NCBI RefSeq assembly: GCF_023634655.1
Contig: NZ_JAMKMS010000005.1
Coordinates: 124,001 to 188,000 of the forward strand
Length of the DNA stretch: 64,000 bases
Reading direction: 5' to 3'
DNA from: Vibrio methylphosphonaticus
Lineage (GTDB): Bacteria > Pseudomonadota > Gammaproteobacteria > Enterobacterales > Vibrionaceae
A model generated the notes under the pieces. The model was not told the origin of the DNA. It saw nothing but the letters and a program-made list of their open reading frames with translations, and did no database searches. The translations under genes and the position numbers were made by a program. The number at the start of each line of letters is the position of its first letter. Position 1 is the stretch's first letter. Below, piece after piece: positions 24,220-33,486 of the stretch.

Positions 24220-25332
24220 ATGAGAGTTGGTTTAGTCGGTTGGCGTGGCATGGTTGGGTCGGTATTGATGCAACGCATGGTCGAAGAAAAAGACTTTGAT
24301 GTAATCGAACCCGTATTTTACAGCACTTCTCAAATTGGTATCCCTGCGCCTAATTTTGGTAAAGATGCGGGACTACTTCAAGATGCCTTCAATATTGATA
24401 GCCTCAAGCAGCTAGACGCTATCATTACCTGCCAAGGTGGCAGCTACACTGAAAAAGTATACCCTGCGCTTAAGCAAGCGGGTTGGAAGGGCTACTGGAT
24501 AGACGCCGCTTCAACGCTTCGCATGGAGAGTGACTCTATTATCACTCTAGATCCAGTTAACTTGACACAAATTCAAGAAGGCATCCACAAAGGTTTAAAT
24601 ACCTTCGTTGGTGGTAACTGCACGGTAAGCCTAATGTTACTGGGTCTTGGTGGCCTGTTTGAGAAAGGACTGGTTGAGTGGACCAGTGCCATGACTTATC
24701 AAGCGGCTTCTGGCGCTGGCGCAAAGAACATGCGTGAGCTGATTGGCCAAATGGGTGTGGTGAATGACGCGGTGACTTCAGAACTGGCAAACCCTGCGAG
24801 TTCAATTCTAGATATTGATCGTAAAGTTGCTGACACTATCCGTTCTTCTTCTTTCCCAACCGAACAGTTTGGTGTGCCACTTGCTGGTTCATTAATTCCA
24901 TGGATTGATGTGAAACGCGAAAATGGACAAAGTAAAGAAGAATGGAAAGCCGGTGTTGAAGCGAACAAAATCTTAGGTTTTCAAGATAACCCTGTCGCGA
25001 TCGATGGCACGTGTGTAAGGATAGGCGCGATGCGCTGTCACGCACAAGCCCTGACGATTAAACTCAAGCAAGATGTCCCAATGGATGAAATTGAAGAGAT
25101 TATCGCGACTCATAATGATTGGGTTAAAGTCATTCCTAACGAGCGCGATATTACGGCTCAAGAGCTAACGCCGGCAAAAGTAACAGGAACGATGGCTATC
25201 CCTGTTGGTCGTCTTCGTAAAATGGCAATGGGTAACGATTTCTTAAACGCTTTCACAGTGGGTGATCAACTGTTGTGGGGTGCTGCTGAGCCTCTAAGAC
25301 GTACGCTGCGTATCATTTTGTCGCAACGATAA
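24220..25332 (+). CDS. asd: Aspartate-semialdehyde dehydrogenase
   Basis: It reduces aspartyl phosphate to aspartate semialdehyde with NADPH, the branch step to Lys, diaminopimelate, Met and Thr. ATG 24220 (GGAGAG upstream) gives [14 protein letters not shown] and 370 residues, the normal length; an in-frame extension to 24139 is rejected. The dinucleotide-binding motif GWRGMVG is at 7-13, the catalytic Cys134 lies in [10 protein letters not shown], and the catalytic His is in [10 protein letters not shown] (about 274). A strong terminator follows. Confidence 0.96.
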   Translation: MRVGLVGWRGMVGSVLMQRMVEEKDFDVIEPVFYSTSQIGIPAPNFGKDAGLLQDAFNIDSLKQLDAIITCQGGSYTEKVYPALKQAGWKGYWIDAASTLRMESDSIITLDPVNLTQIQEGIHKGLNTFVGGNCTVSLMLLGLGGLFEKGLVEWTSAMTYQAASGAGAKNMRELIGQMGVVNDAVTSELANPASSILDIDRKVADTIRSSSFPTEQFGVPLAGSLIPWIDVKRENGQSKEEWKAGVEANKILGFQDNPVAIDGTCVRIGAMRCHAQALTIKLKQDVPMDEIEEIIATHNDWVKVIPNERDITAQELTPAKVTGTMAIPVGRLRKMAMGNDFLNAFTVGDQLLWGAAEPLRRTLRIILSQR

Positions 25333-25360
25333 TTTCCTTGCTACACACTACTCATAGATT

Positions 25361-25387
25361 AAAAGCGCCGTAAGGCGCTTTTTTTAT
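25361..25387 (+). terminator. Terminator after asd
   Basis: AAAAGCGCC-GTAA-GGCGCTTTTTTT hairpin, 30 bp after the asd stop. Confidence 0.85.
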
Positions 25388-25416
25388 GGTCATTATTTAA
25401 AAAGAAACGCTGTCAA

Positions 25417-26265
25417 TTACTCGTCAGGGTTGATGATCCTTTTCTCGGGCTCGGCAAGTTCACTGCCGCAATGTTTGCAGTACAGTGCGTCACTTTCATG
25501 ACCCGAATGGGAACAGTTAGGGCATTTAACGAGATTTCTATGTGCATGCATTTCGTTATTAAGCTCCGCGGTAATAATGCCAGTTGGAACGGCGAGAATC
25601 GAATAGCCGAGCAGCATGGTGAGTGATGCAATGGCTTTACCTAATGGGGTGGCGGGCACTAAATCGCCATAACCGACAGTAGTGATAGTCACAATAGCCC
25701 AATAGATACTTTGCGGTATGCTAGTAAAACCGTTTTCAGGTCCTTCAATGACGAAAATCAACGATCCAAAAATGGTGACCAGGATGGCGACACAGCTAAA
25801 AAAGACCAATATCTTTCGTTTCGCCATCAAAAGAGAACGCAATAAGATATTGGAATCTTTGAGGTAGCGAACCAGCTTCAGGACTCTGAAAATTCGCATC
25901 ACACGAAGTAAACGCAGTACGCCCATGAAGGAAGCGCTTGGGAATAGTAACGCAAGATACGTAGGTAATATTGACAGGAGGTCAACCACACCATAAAAGC
26001 TTTTGGCATAAGCTTTGGGTTTCGGGGAACAATAGAGTCTTAGTAGGTACTCAATCGTAAAAAGTGCAGTGAAGGCATACTCTAGTTTTTCTAATGTTTC
26101 TCCCCACTCTACCGCGACATTAGGAAGGGAGTGCACGACTAGTACGGTAAGAGACATCAAAATAGCGATGATCAGTGCGACATCAAATGCCCAACCCGCT
26201 TTAGTGTGCGTACCAAATATGATGATGTAAAGCTTATGTTTGAATCTATGGTCGGTCATTAGCAA
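25417..26265 (-). CDS. Six-TM voltage-gated-like potassium channel with zinc ribbon
   Basis: The product has S1-S6 hydrophobic segments. S4 is basic and regularly spaced (LRLLRVMRIFRVLKLVRYLK, about residues 110-130). The pore loop carries the K+ selectivity signature TVGYGD (about 202-207). After S6 there is a short cytoplasmic tail ending in a Cys4 zinc ribbon (CPNCSHSGHESDALYCKHCG). The ribbon suggests a metal- or redox-linked assembly or gating element. It is a single gene between the asd terminator and ychE. Confidence 0.88.
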   Translation of the reverse strand: MLMTDHRFKHKLYIIIFGTHTKAGWAFDVALIIAILMSLTVLVVHSLPNVAVEWGETLEKLEYAFTALFTIEYLLRLYCSPKPKAYAKSFYGVVDLLSILPTYLALLFPSASFMGVLRLLRVMRIFRVLKLVRYLKDSNILLRSLLMAKRKILVFFSCVAILVTIFGSLIFVIEGPENGFTSIPQSIYWAIVTITTVGYGDLVPATPLGKAIASLTMLLGYSILAVPTGIITAELNNEMHAHRNLVKCPNCSHSGHESDALYCKHCGSELAEPEKRIINPDE

Positions 26266-26324
26266 TGTAACAGGCTGAAAAGATTACCTACTATTATATA
26301 CCGCTCTAACGATAAAAGGTATTT

Positions 26325-26354
26325 GGCTCACTAATCAGACGCGATTAGCGAGCC
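26325..26354 (-). other. Hairpin downstream of ychE
   Basis: Twelve-base arms GGCTCACTAATC / GATTAGCGAGCC with one mismatch and a 6-base loop, between the stop of ychE and the channel gene start. A terminator function is possible, but there is no good T tract. Confidence 0.5.
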
Positions 26355-26361
26355 ACCTCAA

Positions 26362-27000
26362 TCATGCTAACCCAGGGAATAGGGCGCGCAGCCCGTTTGC
26401 CATGAACTCAATGCCGAGTGCGCCAAGGATAAGACCCATGATACGAGTAATGACGTTGATACCCGTTTGTCCTAAGAAACGAACAATCAAAGGCGCTGAA
26501 CGAAACAATAACCATGAACACAGTGCAAATAGTGCAATGGTAATAATAATGCCTATCGTCTCTAACATGTTGGGATAGCGAGATCCATAAACAATCGTCG
26601 AGCTAATGGCACCAGGGCCCGCCATCAATGGCATCGCCAGTGGCACCACGCCAATTTGCTCTTTACTAATATATTCTGACTTTTCTTGTTTGTTCTGCTT
26701 ATCTTCGCCTAATTTTCCCGACATCATCGAAAATGCAATGCTAAGTAATAACAGACCGCCAGCGACTCGAAATGAATCTAATGAAATGCTGAACATGTCC
26801 AGTAGTACTTGCCCTGCAAGCAGGGAAACAATGAGGATAATCGCGACAGCAATATTTGCCGTTGCGGCGGTTTTATTTTTCTCCTCCGGGGACATGTGTC
26901 CTGATAGAGAGACGAAAATAGGCATGATGCCAACAGGGTTAACCGCAGCAACCAGACCAAGGAAAAACTGTAAGTAGATAGCAAATTCGATGTTATTCAT
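26362..27000 (-). CDS. ychE: MarC-family integral membrane protein (YchE type)
   Basis: The 212-residue product has six hydrophobic segments and the MarC signature AVNPVGIMPIFVSLS near the start, with VPLAMPLMAGPGAISSTIV in the middle. The substrate is unknown; earlier drug-resistance links for the family were not upheld. It is divergent from adhE, the same neighbourhood as ychE-adhE in E. coli, which supports the name. Confidence 0.88.
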   Translation of the reverse strand: MNNIEFAIYLQFFLGLVAAVNPVGIMPIFVSLSGHMSPEEKNKTAATANIAVAIILIVSLLAGQVLLDMFSISLDSFRVAGGLLLLSIAFSMMSGKLGEDKQNKQEKSEYISKEQIGVVPLAMPLMAGPGAISSTIVYGSRYPNMLETIGIIITIALFALCSWLLFRSAPLIVRFLGQTGINVITRIMGLILGALGIEFMANGLRALFPGLA

Positions 27001-27664
27001 GTGGATGTTCTTCGAGGAAAGAGGTTTAAACCTAGCGCTTGACTCAGCACCAACTCAGCACGCGCTAATGTACGTCAACCACGGCTTTTTGGCGAATGAA
27101 AAATACTAACGGATCGCATAAAAAAAATGCCAAGAGTCGCATTCATTTTTCTTACGTATAAGTTATGACGGATTATGAAGAGTTATGTCTATTTTTATGG
27201 GGGCAGATAAAGAAAGTGTGCGCGAAGTGTTAACAGATACTCAGATTTTAATAAAACTCTAATATCTTATGGATGAGTTGCCTTGTGTGTATATACTATT
27301 TGTAGCACGGATTCGGTGGTTTACTTGATGAAATCGTACGAAAATGAAACTTTTTTACATTTTTATGAAGATTTTTTTAAAAAACTGTTTGATTGCTACT
27401 TTTTTAATCGCTCTGTTTTTAGGGTTTTATTTGTTTAAAAACAGTAAGTTACTGGCTATTACACTTAATGGTTACTACTAAGTGGGTAAATTACTTTTCA
27501 GAACTGATCTGAGTCAATTTTTTTCACGTCGCGAAATATTATACTCAGCCATGAAAGCAATTTACTAAGTAGAGTTGAACTGCCAATGGGTAATTCATTA
27601 GTTTGAGCAGCTAACTTACTAAAAAGTTTTTAGTTTTTTATTTTTTATTTTTAGGAGATTCATT
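27001..27664. promoter_or_regulatory. Long adhE upstream region
   Basis: About 660 bp of very AT-rich DNA between the divergent ychE and adhE genes. It contains inverted repeats CTGTTTTTA/TAAAAACAG (27413-27444) and CACTTA/TAAGTG (27462-27484). AGGAG (27653-27657) is the adhE ribosome site. A long leader is also typical of adhE in enteric bacteria. I cannot place specific regulator sites with confidence. Confidence 0.5.
27344..27481 (+). CDS. Candidate small membrane peptide in the adhE leader
   Basis: A 45-codon ATG frame upstream of adhE, MKLFYIFMKIFLKNC then IATFLIALFLGFYLF, would be a single-span membrane peptide. There is no visible ribosome-binding site, a second overlapping frame exists, and AT-rich DNA readily gives Phe/Leu/Ile/Lys frames, so chance is quite possible. 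Confidence 0.25.
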   Translation: MKLFYIFMKIFLKNCLIATFLIALFLGFYLFKNSKLLAITLNGYY

Positions 27665-30361
27665 ATGCCTGTAACTAATTTAGCGGAACTAGATGCTCTA
27701 GTAGCACGTGTTGAAGCCGCGCAAAAAGAGTTCGCAACTTACTCTCAAGAGAAAGTTGATGCGATCTTTCGTGCTGCATCATTAGCGGCGAACCAAGCGC
27801 GTATCCCGCTAGCGCAACAAGCTGTAGCAGAGTCTGGCATGGGTATTGTTGAAGACAAAGTAATTAAAAACCACTTTGCCTCTGAGTTTATCTACAACAA
27901 GTACAAAGATGAAAAGACGTGTGGCATTCTTGAAGAAAACGAAGAATTCGGCACAATGACTATCGCTGAACCTGTTGGCATCATCTGTGGTATCGTTCCA
28001 ACAACGAACCCAACGTCAACAGCAATCTTCAAATCTCTTATCTCTTTGAAGACTCGTAACGGCATCATCTTCTCACCACACCCACGCGCTAAAAACTCAA
28101 CGAACGACGCAGCAAAACTTGTTCTTGATGCAGCAGTAGCGGCAGGCGCACCAAAAGACATCATTGGTTGGATCGACCAACCTTCTGTTGAGCTTTCTAA
28201 TGCGCTAATGAAGCACGATGGTATTGCACTTATCCTTGCTACTGGTGGTCCAGGCATGGTTAAAGCTGCTTACTCTTCTGGTAAGCCAGCAATCGGTGTT
28301 GGTGCTGGTAACGTTCCTGTTGTTATCGACGAAACAGCTGATATCAAGCGTGCTGTTGCTTCTGTTCTTATGTCTAAGACATTTGATAACGGTGTAGTTT
28401 GTGCTTCTGAGCAAGCTGTTATCGTTATGGACGAAGTCTATGACGAAGTGAAAGAGCGTTTTGCTACTCACAAAGCTCACGTATTAAGCAAAGCAGATGC
28501 AGACAAAGTTCGTAAAGTCTTGCTCATCGACGGTAACCTAAACGCGAAAATCGTAGGTCAACCTGCAACGGCTATCGCTGAAATGGCTGGTGTTAAAGTG
28601 CCTGCAGATACTAAGATTCTTGTGGGTGAAGGCATTGGCGAAGTATCTTACGATGACGAATTCGCTCATGAAAAACTGTCTCCAACTCTAGGTATGTTCC
28701 GTGCGTCTTCTTTCGAGAACGCAGTTGAGCAAGCCGTAACAATGGTAGAAATTGGCGGTATCGGCCACACATCTGGTCTTTATACTAACCAAGACACTAA
28801 CGCAGACCGTATTCGTTACTTCGGTGACAAGATGAAGACTGCACGTATTCTTGTAAACATCCCAACGACTCACGGCGGTATCGGTGACCTTTACAACTTT
28901 AACGTCGCGCCTTCTCTGACTCTTGGTTGTGGTTCATGGGGTGGTAACTCTATCTCTGAGAACGTAGGTCCTAAGCACCTTATCAACAAGAAAACTGTAG
29001 CGAAGCGAGCTGAAAATATGTTGTGGCACAAACTACCTAAGTCAATCTACTTCCGTCGTGGTAGCCTTCCAATCGCAATGAGCGATCTAGAAGGTAAGAA
29101 GCGTGCATTCCTAGTGACTGACCGTTTCCTATTTAACAACGGCTACGCAGATGAAATCGTTAAGCTACTTAAAGCTCAAGGCATTGAAGTTCAAACTTTC
29201 TTTGATGTAGAAGCGGATCCAACACTGTCTGTTGTTGAGAAAGGTGCTGAAGCAATGAAGAGCTTCCAACCTGACGTTATCCTAGCACTAGGTGGCGGTT
29301 CTCCAATGGATGCGGCGAAGATCATGTGGGTAATGTACGAGCACCCAGAAACTCACTTCGAAGAGCTAGCAATGCGCTTTATGGACATCCGTAAACGTAT
29401 CTACAAGTTCCCTAAAATGGGTGAGAAAGCTGAACTAGTATGTATCACAACAACATCTGGTACAGGTTCTGAAGTAACGCCATTTGCCGTTGTAACTGAC
29501 GACAAAACAGGTGCTAAGTACCCGCTAGCGGACTACGAGCTAACGCCAAACATGGCTATCGTTGATGCCAACCTAGTGATGAACATGCCTAAGTCTCTAA
29601 CAGCATTTGGTGGTTACGATGCAGTGACTCACGCTCTAGAAGCTTACGTTTCTGTTCTAGCGAACGAATACTCAGATGGTCAAGCGCTTCAAGCACTTAA
29701 GATGCTTAAAGAGTACCTACCATCAAGCTACGCAAACGGCGCAGCAGACCCAATCGCTCGTGAGAAAGTACACAACGCGGCAACTATCGCTGGTATCGCG
29801 TTTGCGAATGCTTTCCTAGGTGTGTGTCACTCAATGGCTCACAAAGTGGGTGCAGAGTTCCACGTACCACACGGTCTTGCTAACGCGCTGCTTATCTCAA
29901 ACGTTGTACGTTACAACGCGAACGATAACCCAACGAAGCAAACAGCATTCTCTCAGTACGCAAGCCCACAAGCTCGTCGTCGTTACGCTGAAGTTGCCGA
30001 CCACCTAGGTCTAAGCCAAGTTGGTGACCGTACTGCTCAGAAGATTGAACGTCTACTAGCATGGTTGGAAGAACTGAAAATTGCTCTAGATATCCCGCTA
30101 TCAATCCAAGCTGCTGGTGTTCCAGAAGCGGATTTCCTAGCGAAACTGGATCAACTGTCTGTTGAAGCGTTCGATGACCAATGTACAGGTGCTAACCCAC
30201 GTTACCCACTAATCAGTGAGTTGAAAGAAGTACTAACGGCTTCTTACTACGGTAAAGCATTTGTTGAAGGCGAAACATTCGAAGGTACGACTGTTATTAA
30301 GAAAACAGAAGACCAGCCTGCAGCTAAACCTGCGGCAAAAGCGAAAAAGCAAAAAGCTTAA
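27665..30361 (+). CDS. adhE: Bifunctional acetaldehyde-CoA / alcohol dehydrogenase
   Basis: It converts acetyl-CoA to acetaldehyde and then ethanol, re-oxidising two NADH in fermentation. Residues 1 to about 440 form the aldehyde dehydrogenase half with catalytic Cys in DNGVVCASEQ (about 246). Residues about 450-870 form the iron-dependent alcohol dehydrogenase half, with the NAD motif GGGSPMDAAK and the metal-binding His segments (HALEAYVSV, CHSMAHKVGAEFHVPHG). The family assembles into spirosome filaments. At 898 residues it is normal length with an Ala/Lys-rich tail. Codon use is highly biased, suggesting strong expression. Confidence 0.98.
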   Translation: MPVTNLAELDALVARVEAAQKEFATYSQEKVDAIFRAASLAANQARIPLAQQAVAESGMGIVEDKVIKNHFASEFIYNKYKDEKTCGILEENEEFGTMTIAEPVGIICGIVPTTNPTSTAIFKSLISLKTRNGIIFSPHPRAKNSTNDAAKLVLDAAVAAGAPKDIIGWIDQPSVELSNALMKHDGIALILATGGPGMVKAAYSSGKPAIGVGAGNVPVVIDETADIKRAVASVLMSKTFDNGVVCASEQAVIVMDEVYDEVKERFATHKAHVLSKADADKVRKVLLIDGNLNAKIVGQPATAIAEMAGVKVPADTKILVGEGIGEVSYDDEFAHEKLSPTLGMFRASSFENAVEQAVTMVEIGGIGHTSGLYTNQDTNADRIRYFGDKMKTARILVNIPTTHGGIGDLYNFNVAPSLTLGCGSWGGNSISENVGPKHLINKKTVAKRAENMLWHKLPKSIYFRRGSLPIAMSDLEGKKRAFLVTDRFLFNNGYADEIVKLLKAQGIEVQTFFDVEADPTLSVVEKGAEAMKSFQPDVILALGGGSPMDAAKIMWVMYEHPETHFEELAMRFMDIRKRIYKFPKMGEKAELVCITTTSGTGSEVTPFAVVTDDKTGAKYPLADYELTPNMAIVDANLVMNMPKSLTAFGGYDAVTHALEAYVSVLANEYSDGQALQALKMLKEYLPSSYANGAADPIAREKVHNAATIAGIAFANAFLGVCHSMAHKVGAEFHVPHGLANALLISNVVRYNANDNPTKQTAFSQYASPQARRRYAEVADHLGLSQVGDRTAQKIERLLAWLEELKIALDIPLSIQAAGVPEADFLAKLDQLSVEAFDDQCTGANPRYPLISELKEVLTASYYGKAFVEGETFEGTTVIKKTEDQPAAKPAAKAKKQKA

Positions 30362-30424
30362 TTTCGAACGTAGTTTTCGCTAGCACGGATACTGCATCAA
30401 AATAAGCAAGATCGGGAAAAGATT

Positions 30425-30458
30425 AAGCCCCCTCTTCGAAAGAAGAGGGGGCTTTTTT
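30425..30458 (+). terminator. Strong terminator after adhE
   Basis: 12-bp stem AAGCCCCCTCTT / AAGAGGGGGCTT followed by TTTT. Confidence 0.9.
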
Positions 30459-30489
30459 ATCAATGGAAGGCGTCTTTTAAATACGACAG

Positions 30490-30531
30490 CCTTGATACTA
30501 CTACCTTGATACTATTGCCTTGGTACTATTG
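30490..30531. repeat. Three tandem 14-bp units between adhE and the SDR gene
   Basis: CCTTGATACTACTA, CCTTGATACTATTG and CCTTGGTACTATTG follow each other without gaps in a convergent intergenic region. Confidence 0.8.
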
Positions 30532-30548
30532 CCACATTACTCTACTGG

Positions 30549-31223
30549 TTAGGCCTCTGTACTGACAACTCGGCCGCTGAAGTAATCATTGGTGACTATG
30601 TATTCTGTTGTACGGGTCAGCTCGTCTTGTATCTCCGCCCAATGCCCGGAAATATTAAAGTTGTGGCTCTTCATGGGAATGACGCCACCAACGCGCACAT
30701 TATGAGGTTCAAGTTCTTTCGCCCAGCTTTTAGTAAATCCAGACACCATGGACATAGTATTGTCTAAATCACTTAGGTTTTGATTAGGTTCTTGAGCGAC
30801 GACATTCACAATGACGCCAGACTGTCCCTGAGACATTCTTTCCGCGGCAACTTGCCCAAACATGAATAAACTGGATGCCAGTAACGAGAACTGCGTAATG
30901 AACTGCCGCCCTGAAAGGGTATCGGTTAAAGATTGCCTCGGTAGTGAAAGCCAATGATTGACGAGTACATCAGGTACTTGCCCCGATTTTTGTTCAACCA
31001 CATCAAATAGACATTCGATACTAGGTATAGAAATGTCACTAATTTGAATCTTTTCGACTTGATGCGTCATATCTTTGCAGCGGGCATAGGTGTTTTGCAG
31101 TTTGGAAGCATTAGTGTCACACAAAAAGACACGGGCTCCTAAACGAGCAAAATGGATCGCTAACATGGCGCCTAGCGTAGTTCCAGCAGAGGTAATCAGC
31201 ACTACCGAGTCTTTGATTATCAT
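30549..31223 (-). CDS. Degenerate short-chain dehydrogenase-like protein
   Basis: The fold is that of an SDR. A Gly-rich cofactor turn (ITSAGTTLGAMLAIHFARLGARV) replaces TGxxxGIG, Asp35 at the end of strand 2 hints at NAD binding, and there is a late segment KSWAKELEPHNVRVGGVIPM. The active-site YxxxK is not visible: the place where YSASKAAL would be expected reads MSMVSGFTKSW. At 224 residues it is slightly short. It may be an enzyme-dead scaffold or regulator. It is a single gene with promoter toward 31.3 kb. Confidence 0.7.
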   Translation of the reverse strand: MIIKDSVVLITSAGTTLGAMLAIHFARLGARVFLCDTNASKLQNTYARCKDMTHQVEKIQISDISIPSIECLFDVVEQKSGQVPDVLVNHWLSLPRQSLTDTLSGRQFITQFSLLASSLFMFGQVAAERMSQGQSGVIVNVVAQEPNQNLSDLDNTMSMVSGFTKSWAKELEPHNVRVGGVIPMKSHNFNISGHWAEIQDELTRTTEYIVTNDYFSGRVVSTEA

Positions 31224-31427
31224 AGAATCTCCGAAAATTGGTTTCGGGCAACCTAAAAAGGCTACGTCAGTGATGTAATAACTTGGTATACAAACTGTGC
31301 ATTAGTTGTGAATATCGTCAAGATTTTCTATATGCATGAAGATTGATTTGGTTAAATTTGCAGCAAATCACATTGCGTAGTGCATGAATGTTGATTGTTG
31401 CAGCCAATAATCGTATTCACTAAGACT

Positions 31428-31931
31428 TTACAGGCGAACGGAGATTTGATCTTTACGGTAGGCGGTAGAGAGCTTGTTATAAAGTACATCGACTTGCTGA
31501 GGATTAGGCTTACCATTGCCTAGTTGTCTTCGAGTGTGCCCAGATAGGTTTTGATAGACGTCTTCTGACAAACCCTGGGTATGTGTTGGTTGAAAGCTTA
31601 GGGGCTCTGGAGAGCTATAATGGTGAAGTTTAGCACTGGCGAGACCGCCTTGATGAAATTGATGTGCAATGGCCGCTGAGTTGTCATAGTCATCTAGGCT
31701 CCCTGTTAGCTTTTGTGCAGTAGGGACATCAAATCTTTTCTTCAATAGCGCTTCATCAGTGGTGGAAGAGTCAATCTCTTCCATAACGGATGTTTCTCGA
31801 GAGTCACTGCTCAGCATAGAAAGTAACAAGGCAAAATCTGCACGTCTACCTTGGACCACAGCACGGCTAAGTGATGTACCACATTGTAGTTCGTTGATTA
31901 AGTGTGCTTTGTCTAACGTATGAATTTGCAT
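31428..31931 (-). CDS. Conserved hypothetical protein (167 aa)
   Basis: I choose ATG 31931 (MQIHTLDKAHLINEL; GAGG five bases upstream) over an in-frame upstream start at 31964. The product is soluble and helical with a Ser/Asp-rich middle and a basic end (RKDQISVRL). I recall similar small proteins near sodB in other vibrios, but no function is known. A Tyr/Pro/Gln-rich segment (HHYSSPEPLSFQPTHTQGLSEDVYQ, about 105-130) looks disordered. Confidence 0.65.
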   Translation of the reverse strand: MQIHTLDKAHLINELQCGTSLSRAVVQGRRADFALLLSMLSSDSRETSVMEEIDSSTTDEALLKKRFDVPTAQKLTGSLDDYDNSAAIAHQFHQGGLASAKLHHYSSPEPLSFQPTHTQGLSEDVYQNLSGHTRRQLGNGKPNPQQVDVLYNKLSTAYRKDQISVRL

Positions 31932-32021
31932 AGTATCCTCGATGGTCAATAGAGTTATCGGCAAGTCGAGGGTTCACTTTAGTGCTTTCTTGCGCAAGTG
32001 AGTGTTTTCTTACGTGAATAC

Positions 32022-32046
32022 AAAAAAAGCCTGCGTGAGCAGGCTT
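32022..32046 (-). terminator. Terminator after sodB
   Basis: AAGCCTGC-GTGA-GCAGGCTT stem with seven T on the minus strand, 56 bp past the sodB stop. Confidence 0.88.
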
Positions 32047-32101
32047 AATATCTTTAGTCGTATAGTATTAGCGGTTAATACTACTCACTATCGATGTCAG
32101 A

Positions 32102-32686
32102 TTATTGAGCTAGGTTCTTCTCAACGAAAGACCAGTTTACCAGAGCCCAGAAACCATTCATGTAATCAGGACGCACATTGCGGTAGTCGATGTAGTAAGC
32201 GTGCTCCCACAAGTCAACCGTCAATAGAGGTGTTACGCCGTCTTCAGTAAGCGGTGTAGCAGCGTTAGATGTATTAACGATATCTAGTGTGCCATCTGCT
32301 TTTTTCACTAACCATGTCCATGAAGAACCGAAGTTGTTGATCGCTGAATCAGTGAACTTTGCTTTGAATTCTTCAAAAGAACCGAACGCAGCATTGATTG
32401 CGTCTGCAACAGCGCCAGTTGGTTCGCCACCTGCATTTGGAGCAAGACAGTGCCAGTAGAATGTGTGGTTCCAGATCTGTGCAGCGTTGTTGAAGATACC
32501 GCCAGTAGATGTCTTAACAACTTCTTCTAGTGTTTTGCCTTCAAACTCAGTACCAGGAACAAGGCCGTTAAGCTTAACAACGTAAGTGTTGTGGTGCTTA
32601 CCGTAGTGATATTCCAGAGTCTCTTCTGAGATATGTGGTTGTAGCGCGTCTTTCGCGTACGGTAGTGCTGGTAGTTCGAATGCCAT
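32102..32686 (-). CDS. sodB: Iron superoxide dismutase
   Basis: It converts superoxide to hydrogen peroxide and oxygen in the cytoplasm. ATG 32686 gives [15 protein letters not shown] and 194 residues, the usual length; an upstream in-frame ATG adds only MEKRA. The metal ligands are visible: His in [12 protein letters not shown], His in WNHTFYWHC, and Asp and His in [14 protein letters not shown] in [10 protein letters not shown] and the overall sequence favour the Fe type. It is divergent from grxD. Confidence 0.96.
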   Translation of the reverse strand: MAFELPALPYAKDALQPHISEETLEYHYGKHHNTYVVKLNGLVPGTEFEGKTLEEVVKTSTGGIFNNAAQIWNHTFYWHCLAPNAGGEPTGAVADAINAAFGSFEEFKAKFTDSAINNFGSSWTWLVKKADGTLDIVNTSNAATPLTEDGVTPLLTVDLWEHAYYIDYRNVRPDYMNGFWALVNWSFVEKNLAQ

Positions 32687-32999
32687 TGCTCGCTTCTCCA
32701 TTGAGTGAAATAAGGGGCTAACCCTATGATTGCTTCCAATTTATTTTATATATGAGTCAATGTGTTGACTGACTGTTGGTTATTTTAGCAAGTTTTTACT
32801 TTATTAAAAGAGTTATGTCCGATTTTCTTGCATTGCATTTGTGTCTGCCAGATACCCAACGCACCTTTAATACCAAAACGAGCTTGATAACGTCACGAAT
32901 TGTGAACGTCATTATAACCTTATAATTATTGTGCTTTTTATTCTGCGCCGATTCGCTAGAATGTGAACACATCCGCAGTACTAGTATTTCGAGGAAGCA
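32687..32999. promoter_or_regulatory. Divergent sodB/grxD promoter interval
   Basis: About 310 bp of AT-rich DNA between the two divergent stress-related genes. No frame is supported. A GAGGAAG ribosome site lies at the grxD end. I cannot place operators with confidence. Confidence 0.45.
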
Positions 33000-33335
33000 A
33001 TGGAAACTATCGATAAAATCAAACAGCAAATTGAAGAAAACACGATCCTTCTTTACATGAAGGGCTCGCCAAAACTACCAAGCTGTGGTTTTTCTTCACA
33101 AGCATCACAAGCACTAATGGGCTGTGGTGAGAAGTTTGCATATGTTGATATTCTACAAAACCCAGATATTCGCGCAGAATTGCCAAGCTATGCACAATGG
33201 CCGACTTTCCCACAATTATGGGTTGAAGGTGAGCTGATTGGTGGCTGTGACATCATCATGGAAATGTTCCAGAAAGGTGAACTTCAACCTTTGATCAAAG
33301 AAGCAGCAGCACGCAACGCTGGTGAAGCAGAATAA
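33000..33335 (+). CDS. grxD: Monothiol glutaredoxin (Grx4 type)
   Basis: The 111-residue protein has the CGFS active site (Cys29 in KLPSCGFSSQA), the WPTFPQLWVEGELIGG glutathione-binding stretch and a conserved GGCDI turn. CGFS glutaredoxins carry and transfer [2Fe-2S] clusters, often with BolA-type partners. GAGGAAG lies just upstream of the ATG. A terminator follows. Confidence 0.95.
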   Translation: METIDKIKQQIEENTILLYMKGSPKLPSCGFSSQASQALMGCGEKFAYVDILQNPDIRAELPSYAQWPTFPQLWVEGELIGGCDIIMEMFQKGELQPLIKEAAARNAGEAE

Positions 33336-33391
33336 TCTGTTTTTTGTCTTAAGCGTAATATGTTTAAGGTAATATGTTTAAGATAAATAGT

Positions 33392-33424
33392 AAAAAGGCT
33401 TGGTTATTGACCAAGCCTTTTTTA
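33392..33424. terminator. Bidirectional terminator between grxD and the antiporter gene
   Basis: AAAAAGGCTTGG / CCAAGCCTTTTT stem with T tracts on both strands. Confidence 0.88.
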
Positions 33425-33486
33425 TGACATTTATTTCTATTGAATATGGCGCCCTCTATCGTTAGAGCACACCACACATAGTATCT

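Noticed and set aside
29820..30104. Frames in other registers inside adhE
   Set aside because: They arise from strongly biased adhE codons and have no supporting features.
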